This document shows, piece by piece, positions 31,189-42,190 of a stretch of DNA of 64,000 bases. This stretch comes from Bicyclus anynana (taxonomy: Eukaryota; Arthropoda; Insecta; Lepidoptera; Nymphalidae), in the NCBI RefSeq assembly GCF_947172395.1, contig NC_069106.1:5146001-5210000 (forward strand), read 5' to 3'. The position numbers and the translations under genes are program-made. The notes below the pieces were generated by a model. It searched no databases. It worked only from the letters and a program-made list of their open reading frames with translations, and had not been told where the DNA came from. Positions within the stretch are counted from its first letter, which is position 1, and every line of letters starts with the position of its first letter.

Positions 31189-31275
31189 TATGATATCCTG
31201 GTACTCCCGAAGAACGTTTGACATATTAACCTATATAAAGGCTACTTTTAAACAGGCTTTAGTAAATTATTATGT

Positions 31276-32766
31276 CTGAGAACACTAGTTGAACCAGTAA
31301 CACAAGTTTGGTGTAATTTCCACCGTAAGTCGCCGTAACCAGCACAGACCATTCGCGCTATAACTTAGTGCACTAAAAGCCTGCGATGCCAGACTTACCT
31401 CATTTTATTAAAGCTGAATATTAGTTAACAATGGGTTTTATCGGAATAACTTACGTCAAAGTTAGTGACTGGCTGTACCGATAAATGCTGGTTGATCGGC
31501 CAGGCGGAATCACGTAGGAGCCTGATTGCTTGCGCCGATCTACCAGCCTTTATCGACGCATGTTAAGTAAGAAGGTACGTTAACCAGTTGTGGAGTTTGG
31601 ACCATAGTGGCATTGGGAGGTAAGCATGTTTCAAGATTCCAAATTCTCAATTTTCCAAGTTTAAAACGTATTTTTTTTATATTTTCTACGGGATCTTAAG
31701 TAATCTTGTCTCCGGTCATCAGCTTCTTAGAAAAAACCCTTATTATAAACCCTTGGAATTTGATCTTTGCTGGTATGTTTCTAAGGATTTTCAAGGATTG
31801 CCACGGAGCAACAGGGACTTGAGCCATGATTTCTCATCTTATGCCGAGGAAAGTACTTTTTACTTGAACGGTTTAGTGTCTGGGCTCTTGAAACTAACGC
31901 TCTTACAATTAACACTAATAAACATGCTACCTTACAGAACTACCAGAGTCCAAACCCTATAATTGGTTACCGTACTTATTTGTCATTTATCATAATAATT
32001 ATCACTGGATGCCTTCTGCAAACTGGAGTTAAAAAAAAAAAGTTTGGCGGTCATGTGTAGAAATCTTTACCGATCTTTTGCAATTTTTTTAGGCTGTGTG
32101 TATGTAGGTTAACTTGAGCTACTCTTTGACATCATCTATCCACTATCTCCGCTGCCTTCCTTTAGGATCAACCTAGGAAACACATAGAAACTCCTTTGCA
32201 AATGCCCAAAAATGCAATTTTTCTCCTCATAATGAGGTTTATCTATAATATTTATGGTAAGAAAGGCGGAAAAGAAAGAAAGAAAAATTTATTTCGAAAT
32301 ATTGCCACACATGACAATATCTCCAGTACACCAGGTCATCCAAGACAATACCCTACGATGTGTGGCATAACCCAGAAAATGGCCCAGCTCAGGATATGGT
32401 AGGAGCATACACAAACAAATTTTCAGCCTTCATAAAGTGACGTATGTCTGGCAAGCTATTAGAGCACCAAGTTAAAAGCCGTGAGTCGTCAAATAAATAA
32501 CTTGGGTGATAAGCTGAGAAAATAAGAACATAGCAAAAAATGAGTTAAGATTTTTTATGCCATCCTTATATTTAGATGCAAATTGGTAGAGGTTGTAAAT
32601 CTGTCTGTGTGTCTGTGAGTTTGTCAGTATGAATTGACCGATTATTTCAGTTTGAAAGCTGACGCGATGGTTCTTAAAGATGCAGTTCAAATAAATCTAT
32701 CCAAATTTGCTGTTTTAATTAATTGTAAAATGTAAAAGGAAAGAGTTTCTTATAAAAGTCGTTATT
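31276..32766. other. Long unassigned stretch with one hairpin
   Basis: No known repeat recognised. An imperfect 21 bp inverted pair lies at 31479-31499 and 31535-31555 (CGATAAATGCTGGTTGATCG and its approximate complement) in a GC-richer block of about 130 bp, possibly a small MITE. Reading frames at 31753, 32196 and 32472 are short and lack motifs. Confidence 0.5.
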
Positions 32767-32977
32767 AACCCCCGACGAAAAAGAGGGGTGTTATAATTAA
32801 CCCCCCACGCAAAAAGAGAAGTGTCTGTCTGTCTGTGGCACCATAGGTCCCGAACGGTTCTTTCTTCTTCAATTTAGTTTGTTTTGTATGAAAGTTGACT
32901 TATTTGTGAGTGTTCTTAGACATATTTGAAGGAAATAGGTTGAGCCGTTTAAAAGTTGTGGGGGGTGATAGTAGAAT
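32767..32977 (+). repeat. Dispersed repeat (CCCCGACGAAAAAGAGGGGT)
   Basis: Begins CCCCCGACGAAAAAGAGGGG, partly tandem (a second CCCCCCACGCAAAAAGAG). It continues TGTCTGTCTGTCTGTGGCAC and CCCGAACGG and closes AGTTGTGGGGGGTGATAG. I recall this as a common lepidopteran repeat. It may be Helitron- or MITE-derived. Confidence 0.5.
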
Positions 32978-33454
32978 AACTGAATGTCTGCAAATATACT
33001 CGAGTGGAGTTTCAAATGAAAGCGCACTAAAAGGGAATATTGATGACTTGATTTAGAATGTTAATAATAATAATTTCATGACTTCGAAAGTATTTTAAAG
33101 TTTTCAATTTTATGTTATTTTAGTTTTATTTAAATCATACAGTTGAGGGCTTTAAAGTTTTAAGGTATTTTCTTTCATTTTATTAAAAAAAACTTTAGCT
33201 AACTAACGTTAGCCATAAACTGTGCAAATTATGCAAATGGTGACACGGCTTTGAACTAGTATTTTATTTATTTATTTAACTCGGAAATACCGAGAAGAAA
33301 GTCGGGTGATTTGCAAAAGTTAAGATGTCATCTTACGCACGTTTCTAAACGAAGTCACTTTGTTATGTAGGTTCAGTCTTCCGGTAACAAGACCTGCATG
33401 AGATAGTTATGTTTTTGTAACATACATACTATACACACAAACTGTTTAATTTGG

Positions 33455-33850
33455 TCACAGAGTAACCATATCAGCCGATGGACGTCCACTGCAGGACATA
33501 GGCCTTTTGTAGGGACTTCCAAACATCACGATACTGAGCCACCTGCATCCAGCGAATCCCTGCGACTCGCTTGATGTCGTCAGTCCACCTGGTGGGCGGT
33601 CGGCCAACACTGCGCTTACTAGTGCGCGGTTCCATTCCAGCACTTTGGGACCCCAACGTCCATCGGCTCTTCGAACTATGTGCCCCGCCCATTACCACTT
33701 CAGCTTCGTTGAGCTATGTCGGTGACTTTGGTTCTTTTTTCTGATTCGATCAAGCAGAGATACTCCTAACGTAGCTCGTTCCATCGCCCGCTGTGTGACT
33801 CTGAACCTTCTTATAAGGCCCATAGTTAAAGAGTAACCAGAGTGAGTTAG
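33455..33850 (-). pseudogene. RTE-type LINE, end of the reverse transcriptase ORF
   Basis: The minus-strand frame closes with RTSKRSVGRPPTRWTDDIKR, VAGIRWMQVA, VWKSLQKAYVLQWTSIG and a stop. I know this as the C-terminal signature of RTE-clade LINEs in Lepidoptera (GRPPTRW.DD, then AY..QW). An upstream frame reads RRFRVTQRAMERATLGVSL and DRIRKKNQ, the usual preceding segment, followed by a frameshift near 33690. The frame around MVMGGAHSSKSRWTLG spans the shifted join. The copy is 5' truncated and inactive. Confidence 0.85.
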
Positions 33851-33938
33851 TAAGTGCGTGCTGAAACTTGGAAACCCATAAAAAAAACAAATGTCACGCG
33901 TCTCCTTGACATCCGCATATACAATCTTTTTCATAATT
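33845..33938 (-). repeat. Dispersed repeat U, copy 2 (partial)
   Basis: Shares AAACCCATAAAAAAAACAAA, GTCACGCGTCTCCTTGACAT with 34455-34785 and, inverted, with 10830-11115. It abuts the SINE-B at 33941. Confidence 0.65.
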
Positions 33939-33940
33939 TG

Positions 33941-34259
33941 ACGGCGCAGTGGTATGCGCAGTGGACTTACAAGACGGAGGTCCTGAGTTCGATCCCCGGC
34001 TAGACCGATTGAGGTTTTCTAAATTGGTCTAAGTCTGGCTGGTGGGAGGCTTTGGCCGTGGCTAGTTACCACCCTACCGAAAAAGATGTACCGCCAAGCG
34101 ATTTAGCGTTCCGGTACGACGTCGTGTAGAAACCGAAAGGGGTGTGGATTTCATCTTCCTCCTAACAAGTTAGCCCGCTTCCATCTTAGATTGCTACATC
34201 ACTTACCATCAGATGAGATTGTAGTCAAGGGCCAACTTGTAAAAAATAAAAAAAAAATA
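33941..34259 (+). mobile_element. SINE-B, near full length
   Basis: The 5' end is shortened to GACGGCGCAGTGGTATGCGC. All later blocks and an A-rich tail are present. Confidence 0.92.
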
Positions 34260-34454
34260 ATACAGCACACACAAACTTAACCTCTCTATATTATTAGTAT
34301 AGAAGTATAGATCAACAAAGCGAAACTCGGTTCGCCAGACATTAATTTATAAACTCACGAACTTAGCGTATGCTAATTAATTTCTCAACAGTCTTAATAA
34401 CATAACTGTTGTTGTAAAAACACAGAATAAATAATAATACAGAATGAGTCTTTA

Positions 34455-34785
34455 CAACGCGGTGAGGCCAATGAAACCCATAAAAAACAAACGTCACATG
34501 TCTCTTTGACATCGGCATATATGCAAACTTTTTACTTAATTTGTATTTCAATTTAACGCTAACAACAATTACGTAAATTTATATCACAGTAGACTAATAA
34601 TCCAATAAATACATATAAAAAAAACCACTATCTTATTTTTAGATTTTGTGAACAGTTTTTAAAATATTTAGAAACTTAAGACGCTGTTTTTTTTAATAAT
34701 ATTGAAAATTACTGATGCGACGCTTTGTGACGTAACTGACTCGAGGATGTATTGTTTTGAATTTGAATTTGGAATGACTGCAACA
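34455..34785 (-). repeat. Dispersed repeat U, copy 3
   Basis: Inverse of 10830-11115 over most of its length, with shared TGACTCGAGGATGTATTGTT, ATGCGACGCTTTGTGACG and GTCACATGTCTCTTTGACAT. It is followed directly by a SINE-B. Confidence 0.7.
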
Positions 34786-35008
34786 TGTTTTTTTTATTTC
34801 ATTACAAGTTAGCCCTTGACTGCAATCTCACCAGATGGTTAGTGATGATGCAATCTAAGACGGAAGCGGGCTAACTTGTTAGGAGGAGGATGAAAATCCA
34901 CACCCTTTCGGTTTCTACACGTCATCGTACTGGAACGCTAAATCGCTTGGCGGTACGTCTTTGTCGGTAGGGTGGTAACTAGCCACGGCCGAAACCTCCT
35001 ACCAGCCC
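34786..35008 (-). mobile_element. SINE-B, head missing
   Basis: From the tail (T-run near 34788) to GGCTGGTAGGAGGTTTCGGC. The promoter part is absent. Confidence 0.88.
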
Positions 35009-35817
35009 AGAACACTGCCATGTTCCGTTCGCTCTATCTGCCTGTTATTCTTTAATCTGTGTGTAGAACAGTGTTTTAGGAGGTATAATAATGTCGGCGA
35101 CACACTAACACCGTCTGACCACAAAAGCGAACCTCGACCGCAAATGTCCGGTTTAAGCCTTTAAAGAAAGTGTAGATATGGGTATTAATTTACATAAACA
35201 AATGTTTTAGTAGGATTTAAATATGAATGAATACATTCATATTATACATTTTTTTAACTTGTTTGATTTTCGTTTTTTTTTTTAACTTTCAAATCTCTTT
35301 CGTAAGCAGGTATTGAAAATGAAGAGGTTTTATGTCATTGTAATTTTTTATAGGCACACTAGAATGTACAATTTTTTTTATATAGTATCTTAGCGCATTT
35401 GCGTACGAAAAGCTCAATTTGGTGAAGTCAAACTTATGATGAAGACCACTTAACATGTACATAAAACTACCGTTCGTATCAAACAGATTTAGGTTTTTCA
35501 GGCAGTTACTTTATGCGGTTCTTTCAGAAACGGCTTTCTTGATGACTTGACATCGCTGTCAAACCAAATATATCTGTAGGTAGCACCTACGATGCTACTT
35601 TTTCTAATTGTGTGTTTTTGAAATTCGTTGTTCTTCTTTTTCACGGCACGCTGTGATTTACCCTGTTATTTTTTGTATGTCCCAAAACTTCAAACACATT
35701 TTATTTTATTTATATTTTATTAATGTATAATTTGCGTGGATTAAGCAATATTTTATGATTCAAATTAAACTATCATTAATTCATTATGATCGGCCCATGA
35801 AAAATTCATCATCAACA
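35009..35817. other. Unassigned spacer
   Basis: AT-rich with T-runs. No repeat or coding call. Confidence 0.5.
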
Positions 35818-36190
35818 TTATCAGCCGATGGACGTCCACTGCTTGCTGGTCATAGGCCTCTTGCATGGACTTCCAAACACCACGGTCTCGTGCCGCCAGC
35901 ATCCCGCGGCTCCCTGCAATTCACCCACTAGGTGGACTAGATGTTCTCAGTCCACCTAGTGGGACTAGGTGGACTGAGAACATCGAGGTCGACCAACACT
36001 GCGCTTTCCGGTGCGGGGTCGCTATTCCAGCACCTTGGCCAGCGACTCGCTGAGCTATGTGCGTTCATCATTATGACTTTGATTCGACGAAGGATCTCCT
36101 CATTTCTGATTCGATCACGTAGAGAAACTTCAATCATAGCTCGATCCATCGCCCGCTGAGTGACTTTGAGCCCGTATTATAACTACTCTA
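35818..36190 (-). pseudogene. RTE-type LINE 3' fragment with internal inverted duplication
   Basis: Same coding end as 33455-33850 on the minus strand: a degenerate QWTSIG end at 35818, with RAMIEVSLRDRIRNEEI in the upstream part. It is interrupted by a 21 bp inverted duplication at 35940-35984. Short frames on both strands at this place are by-products of that palindrome. Confidence 0.8.
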
Positions 36191-36354
36191 CCAATATTCT
36201 AGCCACCAATCCATTTCAGTCTGGCAAGTTCGTTGATGACAATCCCATGATCTGCGGGTGACGGGGGGAAAGACTGCGCGGGTGTGAAATCGTCGTGGGT
36301 TTGCATTCATCGCTACACGCCATCGGGAGTGTTATGAATGAAGTTTCCAAGCGA

Positions 36355-36554
36355 TCTATACTAATATTATAAAGCTGAAGAGGTTGTTTGTTTGTTTGAT
36401 TGAACGCGCTAATCTCAGGAACTACTGGTCCGATTTGAAAAATTCTTTCAGTGTTAGGTATCCCATATAACGAGAAAGACTATAAGCTATATATTATCCC
36501 CATATTACTACGGGAACGGGAACCACGCGGGTGGAACCGCGCGGCGTCTACCAG
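36355..36554 (+). mobile_element. Helitron-like Hel-E, first of a tandem pair
   Basis: Begins TCTATACTAATATTATAAAG and ends GCGCGGCGTCTACCAG. The next copy starts at the very next base. Family blocks are complete. Confidence 0.85.
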
Positions 36555-36746
36555 TCTATACTAATATTATAAAGCTAAAGAGTTTGTTTTTTTGAACGCG
36601 CTAAGCTCAAGAACTACTGGTCTGATTTGAAAAATTCTTTTAGTTTTAGATAGCCTATTTATCGAGGAAGGCTACAGGCTATATATTATCTCCGTATTCC
36701 TAGGGGAACGGGAACTACGCGGGTGGAACCGCGCGGCGACATCTAG
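36555..36746 (+). mobile_element. Helitron-like Hel-E, second of a tandem pair
   Basis: Begins TCTATACTAATATTATAAAG and ends CGGCGACATCTAG followed by T. It is head-to-tail with the previous copy and differs from it by many substitutions, so it is not a simple local duplication of the first copy. Confidence 0.87.
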
Positions 36747-37154
36747 TAGCTTATATTCCTTTATTTAGAGTCGCGTCTCAAAAAATATCACATTATCGAT
36801 ACTTTATGGAGCAAATAAAAAACTAATACGATACCAAGAAAGTGATTTATTAAGAGAAGGCGACCTTTTACTTTACAGTGGCATTAAAAGGCAGTTAGTT
36901 GATATAATCATCTTTCATTTATATCTCGTAAAAGTTTATCACATACGTATCTCTATTATGTGGGTTATGGCTTATGGTTGCATTAGGCTAATGGCTTTAT
37001 ACATTTGTTTCGTAGAGAGAATACGCCATGAAAGGCCAGAGGTTTATTTTTTTTAATTTCAAAGTTGCAATGTTTTATTATTAAAAAATATCAAAGTTGT
37101 TTATTATATTTGACATTGGATTTATTTATTTTTATTTTTTAAAATATTATTTAT

Positions 37155-37508
37155 TATTATTTGTAGTATAGACTATTAGGAACGAAAGTAAGTCCGTCTA
37201 TCTGCCTGTCTGTTACCTTTTCACGGTAAACCGATTATGATGAATTTTGATGTAATGGTAAATAAGATCTTGGAGCAAAACATAGGGTACTTTTTGACCC
37301 TAAAATAAAAATAGAAGGGGGCAAAATAGGGGCTGAAAGTTTGTATGAAAAGTCTTTCATTTTTAGAGTTACAGTTTTAAAATTTTGTTCATAAATCATT
37401 AAAAATACAAAATAAAATATGATTCAAGAATTTTTAAAATTCAACGCATAAAGAGGTGAAATAGGGGTTGAAAGTTTACATTGATTTCCACGCGGACGAA
37501 GTCGCGGG
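37155..37508 (+). mobile_element. Helitron-like group Hel-H
   Basis: GAACGAAAGTAAGTCCGTCT, CTGTTACCTTTTCACGG, AACCGATTATGATGAATTTT and the 3' end CCACGCGGACGAAGTCGCGG. The final CTAGT is degenerate (GGCTTTATT). Confidence 0.65.
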
Positions 37509-37524
37509 CTTTATTATATTATCA

Positions 37525-37723
37525 CTAGCTGAAGCCGCGCGGTTTTATCCACGTGGTTCCCGTTCCCGTAGGAAATCGGGGATAATATATAGCCTATAGC
37601 CTTCCTCGATAAATGGGCTATCTAACACTGAAAGAATTTTTCAAATCAGACCAGTTGTTCCTGAGATTAGCGGATTCAATCAAACAAACAAACAAACACT
37701 GCAGCTTTATATATTAATATAGA
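37525..37723 (-). mobile_element. Helitron-like Hel-E with A/T flanks
   Basis: Plus-strand view A|CTAGCTGAAGCCGCGCGG...AATATAGA|T. A (CAAA)-type run expands the 5' part. Confidence 0.85.
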
Positions 37724-37801
37724 TATAGATATACATATTACTACATTTTGACAACATCTAAAGGTCATACTGATCAATAGTATCACGTGACTTATCGATA
37801 A

Positions 37802-38075
37802 CCAATGTCATTTCCATATAATTTCCTCGGTTTTCGAAGCGTTAATAGTAGAAAAAAATCAATAATTTATGTAATAGGTTCAGAGGCCAAGATAACCTTA
37901 TCCCATAAAACTTAAAGGATTATTTAAGGTTTTCAATTGGGGTTATTTGCAGATACTGCTTTAATAGTGACTAATAAATAAATAAAAAATCTAATTGATT
38001 GAATAACCCATCATTACAAATGTCATTCCCATACATTTTCTTGGTTTTCGAAGCGTTAGCGTTTGTAGAAAGAGA
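37802..38075 (+). mobile_element. Two half-copies of MITE M
   Basis: 37802-37862 and 38010-38075 each carry the right half of MITE M (TTTTCGAAGCGTTA followed by GTAGAAA...). They are in the same orientation and about 210 bp apart. The left arms are missing. Confidence 0.6.
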
Positions 38076-38118
38076 ATTAATTTATGTATGTGCATCCAGT
38101 GGCCAAGATTTGCTTCAT

Positions 38119-38385
38119 GATTATCAACCCATATTCGGCTTACTGCTGAGCTCGAGTCTCCTCTCAGAATGAGAGGGGTTAGGCCAATAGTCCACCACGC
38201 TGGCCCAATGCAATTGGCAAACGTCACACACGCAGTGAAATAAGAAAAATCTCTGGTATGCAGGTTTCCTCACGATGTTTTTCCTTCACCGTTTGAGATA
38301 CGTGATATTTAATTTCTGAAAATGCATAACAATACGTACGGATTCGAAATCACAACCTCCGAAATCGGAGGCAGAGGTCATAATA
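38119..38385 (-). mobile_element. SINE-A, near full length
   Basis: Family blocks on the minus strand with a deletion around the GGGGCATGCACC region. The head is eroded (GGTTGTGATTTCGAATCC). Confidence 0.85.
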
Positions 38386-38795
38386 TCAGGCTTTAGCTTA
38401 ATTAAGATTTGTTTATACCATTAAATTTAAAGTATTATTTGAGACTTAAATAGTGGGATTATTCAAATATACTGCTACGTGGTTTTTTTCAAATAATGAG
38501 GCAGTTTTCAAGTAATTGGTACTAAAAGCTTCTTATTGTAAAGCCGTGTTGAAGTTGTTCAAAGTTTATGTCCTATGGCAGTACGCCAAACTCGTTATTA
38601 TGTAGATACAGTGGCTTTACGGGAGCGAAGCCTTGCCAAATGACCACAATTATGTATGTACAGGGTTGTTAAGTTGGTTTCCTGGGCGACTTGAAAAGAT
38701 TTTGTAGAGCAAGATTACATTTACAAGAATTCAAAAGCGATTAGAACGTAATTTAAATTTAATTTTGCTTTTGCTGAGAAGACATAGTTTGTTTT

Positions 38796-39112
38796 GACGG
38801 CCTCTGAGGCGCAGTGGTATGCGCGGTGGATTTACAAGACGGAGGTCCTGGGTTCGATCCCCGGCTGGGCCGATAGAGGTTTTCTTAATTGGTCCAGGGA
38901 GGCTTCGGCCGTGGTTAGTTACCACCCTACCGACAAGGGCGTACCGCCAAGCGATTTAGCGTTCCGGTACGTAGTCGTGTAGAAACTGAAAGGGTGAAAG
39001 GGATTTTCATCCTCCTCCTAACAAGTTAGCCCGCTTCCATCTTAGACTGCATCATCACTTACCATCAGGTGAGATTGTAATCAAATGCTAACTTGTAAAG
39101 AATAAAAAAAAA
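38796..39112 (+). mobile_element. SINE-B, near full length
   Basis: Head GACGGCCTCTGAGGCGCAGT. The CTGGCTGGTGG segment is shortened. Tail AAGAATAAAAAAAAAC. Confidence 0.92.
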
Positions 39113-39283
39113 CAAATGTATTCGGCCATTTCTGGTGTTTAACAGTTTAAAAAGAGTAAAATTAAATAAGCGGATCTCCCACTAGCTAAACCATTTTCCA
39201 TTTGGCATAGACGTAACGCTGAGCAAGCTATTTGCAAGCTACATAGTAAAGGCAAAACATTGTATATAGTCTACTATTAAATT

Positions 39284-39345
39284 ATTGACATCTTGTACGC
39301 ATATGTTTTGATGCAAATAAATAATTCGAATTTGAATTTAGAAAA
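39284..39345 (+). repeat. Possible LINE 3' tail
   Basis: TTGATGCAAATAAATAATTC followed by GAATTTGAATTTAG resembles the 3' terminus of a LINE with a short tandem tail. Weak evidence. Confidence 0.3.
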
Positions 39346-39427
39346 AACCAAAAAAATCACTAACAAGTGGTGGCATACGTTTTGAATAATACACCGATAT
39401 AATTATGTACATAATTACGCTGAAGAT

Positions 39428-39594
39428 GATTAGCAGGCTAATTCACTATCTTTGACGTATGCTAGTTGACATATACAAAATTGAGATTCTATTTAACAAA
39501 TGTCATCCCGTGCTTACTGGAGGATATCAACCATTATTGCTTATTTTACAAGGTTGATTATTTACCACAATAGCGAATAGGCCAGCTGATACCA
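39428..39594. mobile_element. Element L, copy 3
   Basis: CAGGCTAATTCACTATC to AATAGGCCAGCTGAT, matching 17062-17268 throughout with an internal deletion. The inverted ends are imperfect. Confidence 0.7.
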
Positions 39595-40346
39595 TCAACA
39601 AAAAACACCTAAATTTTTTGACCCAAAAAATATGAAAATCGACGCTCATTTTTGTATTACACAATACGTTATACATCGTCTCACCACAAACCCAACAGGG
39701 TGTTAACTATAAATAGTAATGGTTACAACCACAACCTCATTCCGTTTAATATCCAACATTATCTGAATAAATCGTGTTCTTACATACTCAACGAAATCCC
39801 GAAGGCATTCTTACGAGTCATTGAACACTCTCCAATTTGTTTTATTGCGTACATTATTTATACAGTTTTGGGTTTAAATCACAGAAAAATGTAGTTCGTG
39901 AAGGAGTTAAAGTGGAAACATTGCTTAGAAAATGGCAAAATGCAAAGCGTCCATAGGCTATTGTAACGAAATATTAAGGTTCAGGAAACATTTTGGCAGT
40001 GATTTCTCAGTTTTGCGATCTTTAAAGAGGTTATTTCAAGGAAATAGGAATAAAATTATCGCAATTTTAAAACAAGTGACATTAATGGTGCAAATAAAAA
40101 TCCGAATATAAAGATCTCACGCAGGGAAACACGTCTGTGGGTCGTGCACCGAACCCAGGGCCATTATGTATGTCAACAAGAAGTATGTTATTTAAATTAA
40201 GGGAACAATGTGTTGTTTAAAGTGCTTTCCCAATACCATTGTCACTGCTTATCGAAATGACGAACGAACGAAAACAGAGAGTTTATTTCGTTGTACTGGT
40301 ATTACGTTCATACAGAAACGCAAACATTTTAAATGTAAACGTTACG
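39595..40346. other. Unassigned spacer with an 80-codon frame
   Basis: The plus-strand frame at 39652-39894 has a hydrophobic C-terminal patch (ICFIAYIIYTVLG) but no family motif, no splice context and no second copy. I do not call it a gene. Confidence 0.45.
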
Positions 40347-40640
40347 TTATCAACCTATATACGGCTCACTCCTGAACTCGAGTCTCCTCTCAGAATGAGA
40401 GGGGTTAGGCCAATAGTCCACCACGCTGGCCCAATGCGAATTGACAGACTTCACACACGCAGAGAATTAAGACAATTCTCTGGTATGCAGGTTTCCTTAC
40501 GATGTTTTTTCTTCACCGTTTGAGACACGTGATATTTAATTTCTTTAATTAACTGAAAAGTTGGAGGTGCATGCCCCGGATCGGATTCGGCACACCCTCC
40601 GGAATCGGAAGCAGAGGTCATATCCACTGGGCTATCACGG
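40347..40640 (-). mobile_element. SINE-A, near full length
   Basis: Minus-strand copy with the head at 40640 touching the first base of the 328 bp tandem array. The B-box is damaged (CGAATCCGATCC). Confidence 0.9.
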
Positions 40641-40641
40641 C

Positions 40642-41478
40642 ACTCAGTACTCAGTTAATAGAATTAAACATGACATTGATGTAGAAACCGAAGGAAAAGC
40701 CTGTGGTAAAATAATACGATGTAAATTTCCTCTGGTAAACATGGGCGCGCCTTAAGCCACCCGGTAGCTATGGGTGGCTCCGGAAGGCGTTGGGGTTCAT
40801 TGCTCAAAGTGACAAACAACTAAAAAAGCATAATAAGTCCGACAACTCGCATTGGGGCAGCTTAAAGAGTTAAAGCTCCAAATCTCCTCTCTAAAACAAG
40901 CGACGGCATTCCCTGCGCAATGATAATATTTTCAATGGCCTTCGAAAATTGTAAGCCCAATAATAAAATTACTCAGTACTCAGTTTATAGAATTAAACAT
41001 GACATTGATGTAGAAACCGAAGGAAAAAGCCTGTGGTAAAATAATACGATGGAAATTTCCTCTGGTAAACATGGGCGCGTCTTAAGCCACCCGGTAGCTA
41101 TGGGCTCCGGAAGGCGTCGGGGTTCATTGCTCAAAGTGACAAACAACTAAAAAAAGTATTATAAGTCCAATAACTCGCATTGGGGCAGCTTAAAGAGTTG
41201 AAGCTCCAAATCTCCTCTCTAAAACAAGCGACGGCATTCCCTACGCAATGATAATATTTTCAATGGCCTTCAAAAATTGTAAGTCCAATAATAAAATTAC
41301 TCAGTACTCAGTTTATAGAATTAAACATGACATTGATGTAGAAACCGAAGGAACAAGCCTGTGGTAAAATAATACGATGTAAATTTCCTCTTGTAAACAT
41401 GGGCGCGCCTTAAGCCACCCGGTAGCTATGGGCTCCGGAAGGCGTCGGGGTTCATTGCTCAAAGTGACAAACAACTAA
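40642..41478 (+). repeat. Tandem array, 2.5 units of ~328 bp
   Basis: Units start at 40642, 40971 and 41299 with ACTCAGTACTCAGTT. They are nearly identical. Within each: AACATGGGCGCGCCTTAAGC, CACCCGGTAGCTATGGG, GCATTGGGGCAGCTTAAAGA and AACAAGCGACGGCATTCCCT. The last unit ends at AAAGTGACAAACAACTAAAA, about 180 bp in. Unit 1 has an extra TGGC after GCTATGGG. The GC-rich blocks and absence from the rest of the window suggest a satellite or the internal repeats of a larger element. Confidence 0.9.
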
Positions 41479-41696
41479 AAAGCTTTCCTATTTTTCAAGA
41501 CGAATATTTCCTTTTCGGAGACGATACGGCTATTATGTTACACTTTACTTCACCGACAAAAAAACAAAGTATTCAACATATATACGATGTTTCCTTTTTA
41601 AAAACGGAATTCTAGGAAGTTTAAGTATTCTTCATTGTATTATAAACTACAAGATCGAATTGCTTGCATAATTTTTACTATATAAAAATATATATC

Positions 41697-41698
<2 letters not shown>

Positions 41699-41744
<46 letters not shown>
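41699..41744. repeat. (TA)n microsatellite
   Basis: About 22 TA units, ending at ATGCAAAAGG. Confidence 0.95.
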
Positions 41745-41748
<4 letters not shown>

Positions 41749-41912
41749 AAAGGTTATTCATCACGAAATCTCGAAACCCGTTTTATGTACAAAGCTGAAA
41801 TTTGGCAGGGAGGTAGTTTATATTAGTAGATATCCACTAAGGACGGATTTTGCGATAGGGCCGGATTAAAGACATCTAAGGGTGGACGAAGTGGCGGGCG
41901 TTGGCTAGTATT
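41745..41912 (+). mobile_element. Helitron-like group Hel-T, 3' part
   Basis: CATCACGAAATCTCGAAACC, GCTGAAATTTGGCAGGGAGG, GATAGGGCCGGATTAAAG and the 3' end GTGGCGGGCGTTGGCTAG followed by T. The 5' end merges into the TA tract. Confidence 0.65.
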
Positions 41913-42190
41913 TTATGAAAACTGAAAGTTACTCAGCCAATACTTCTACCATTACTAGGTAGGCAACTATGGAGCTTGCCCTATCATCTCAATATAAACA
42001 TACTTTTTTATATCTTCTACATAGCATAGTAGCACCCTTTAGAAAACACCTTCGAAGATAAAATGGCGAGGCATTATTAAAAATCTGTCTGCTGAAACAC
42101 ATGATTTCATATATTCCAAATTAAATATTGAAAAGTAAGCTATAAACTTGGAGGATTGATAGACGTTGTTATTAGCTGACTGATGATCTG

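Larger units (their letters stand above)
30701..31275 (+). repeat. ~75 bp tandem array interrupted by a Helitron
   Basis: Units start TATCCTGGTACTCC at 30701, 30777 and 30856, and again at 31193. Each has TTTGACATGTTAAC or a variant and closes ACAGGCTTTATTATATTATG. The fourth unit lies on the far side of the Hel-F copy at 30941-31188. Confidence 0.88.

Noticed and set aside
30701..31275. 75 bp repeats as a CRISPR array
   Set aside because: The units are continuous tandem repeats without unique spacers, in a eukaryotic context.
35865..36159. Overlapping frames on both strands with LGGLDVLSP-like sequence
   Set aside because: They come from the inverted duplication inside an RTE fragment and are partly mirror images.
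39652..39894. 80-codon plus-strand frame as a membrane protein
   Set aside because: Only a short hydrophobic patch, no motif and no transcription or splice support.
40642..41478. 328 bp tandem units as an rRNA or snRNA cluster
   Set aside because: No 5S, U1, U2 or other small RNA core sequence is recognisable in the unit.
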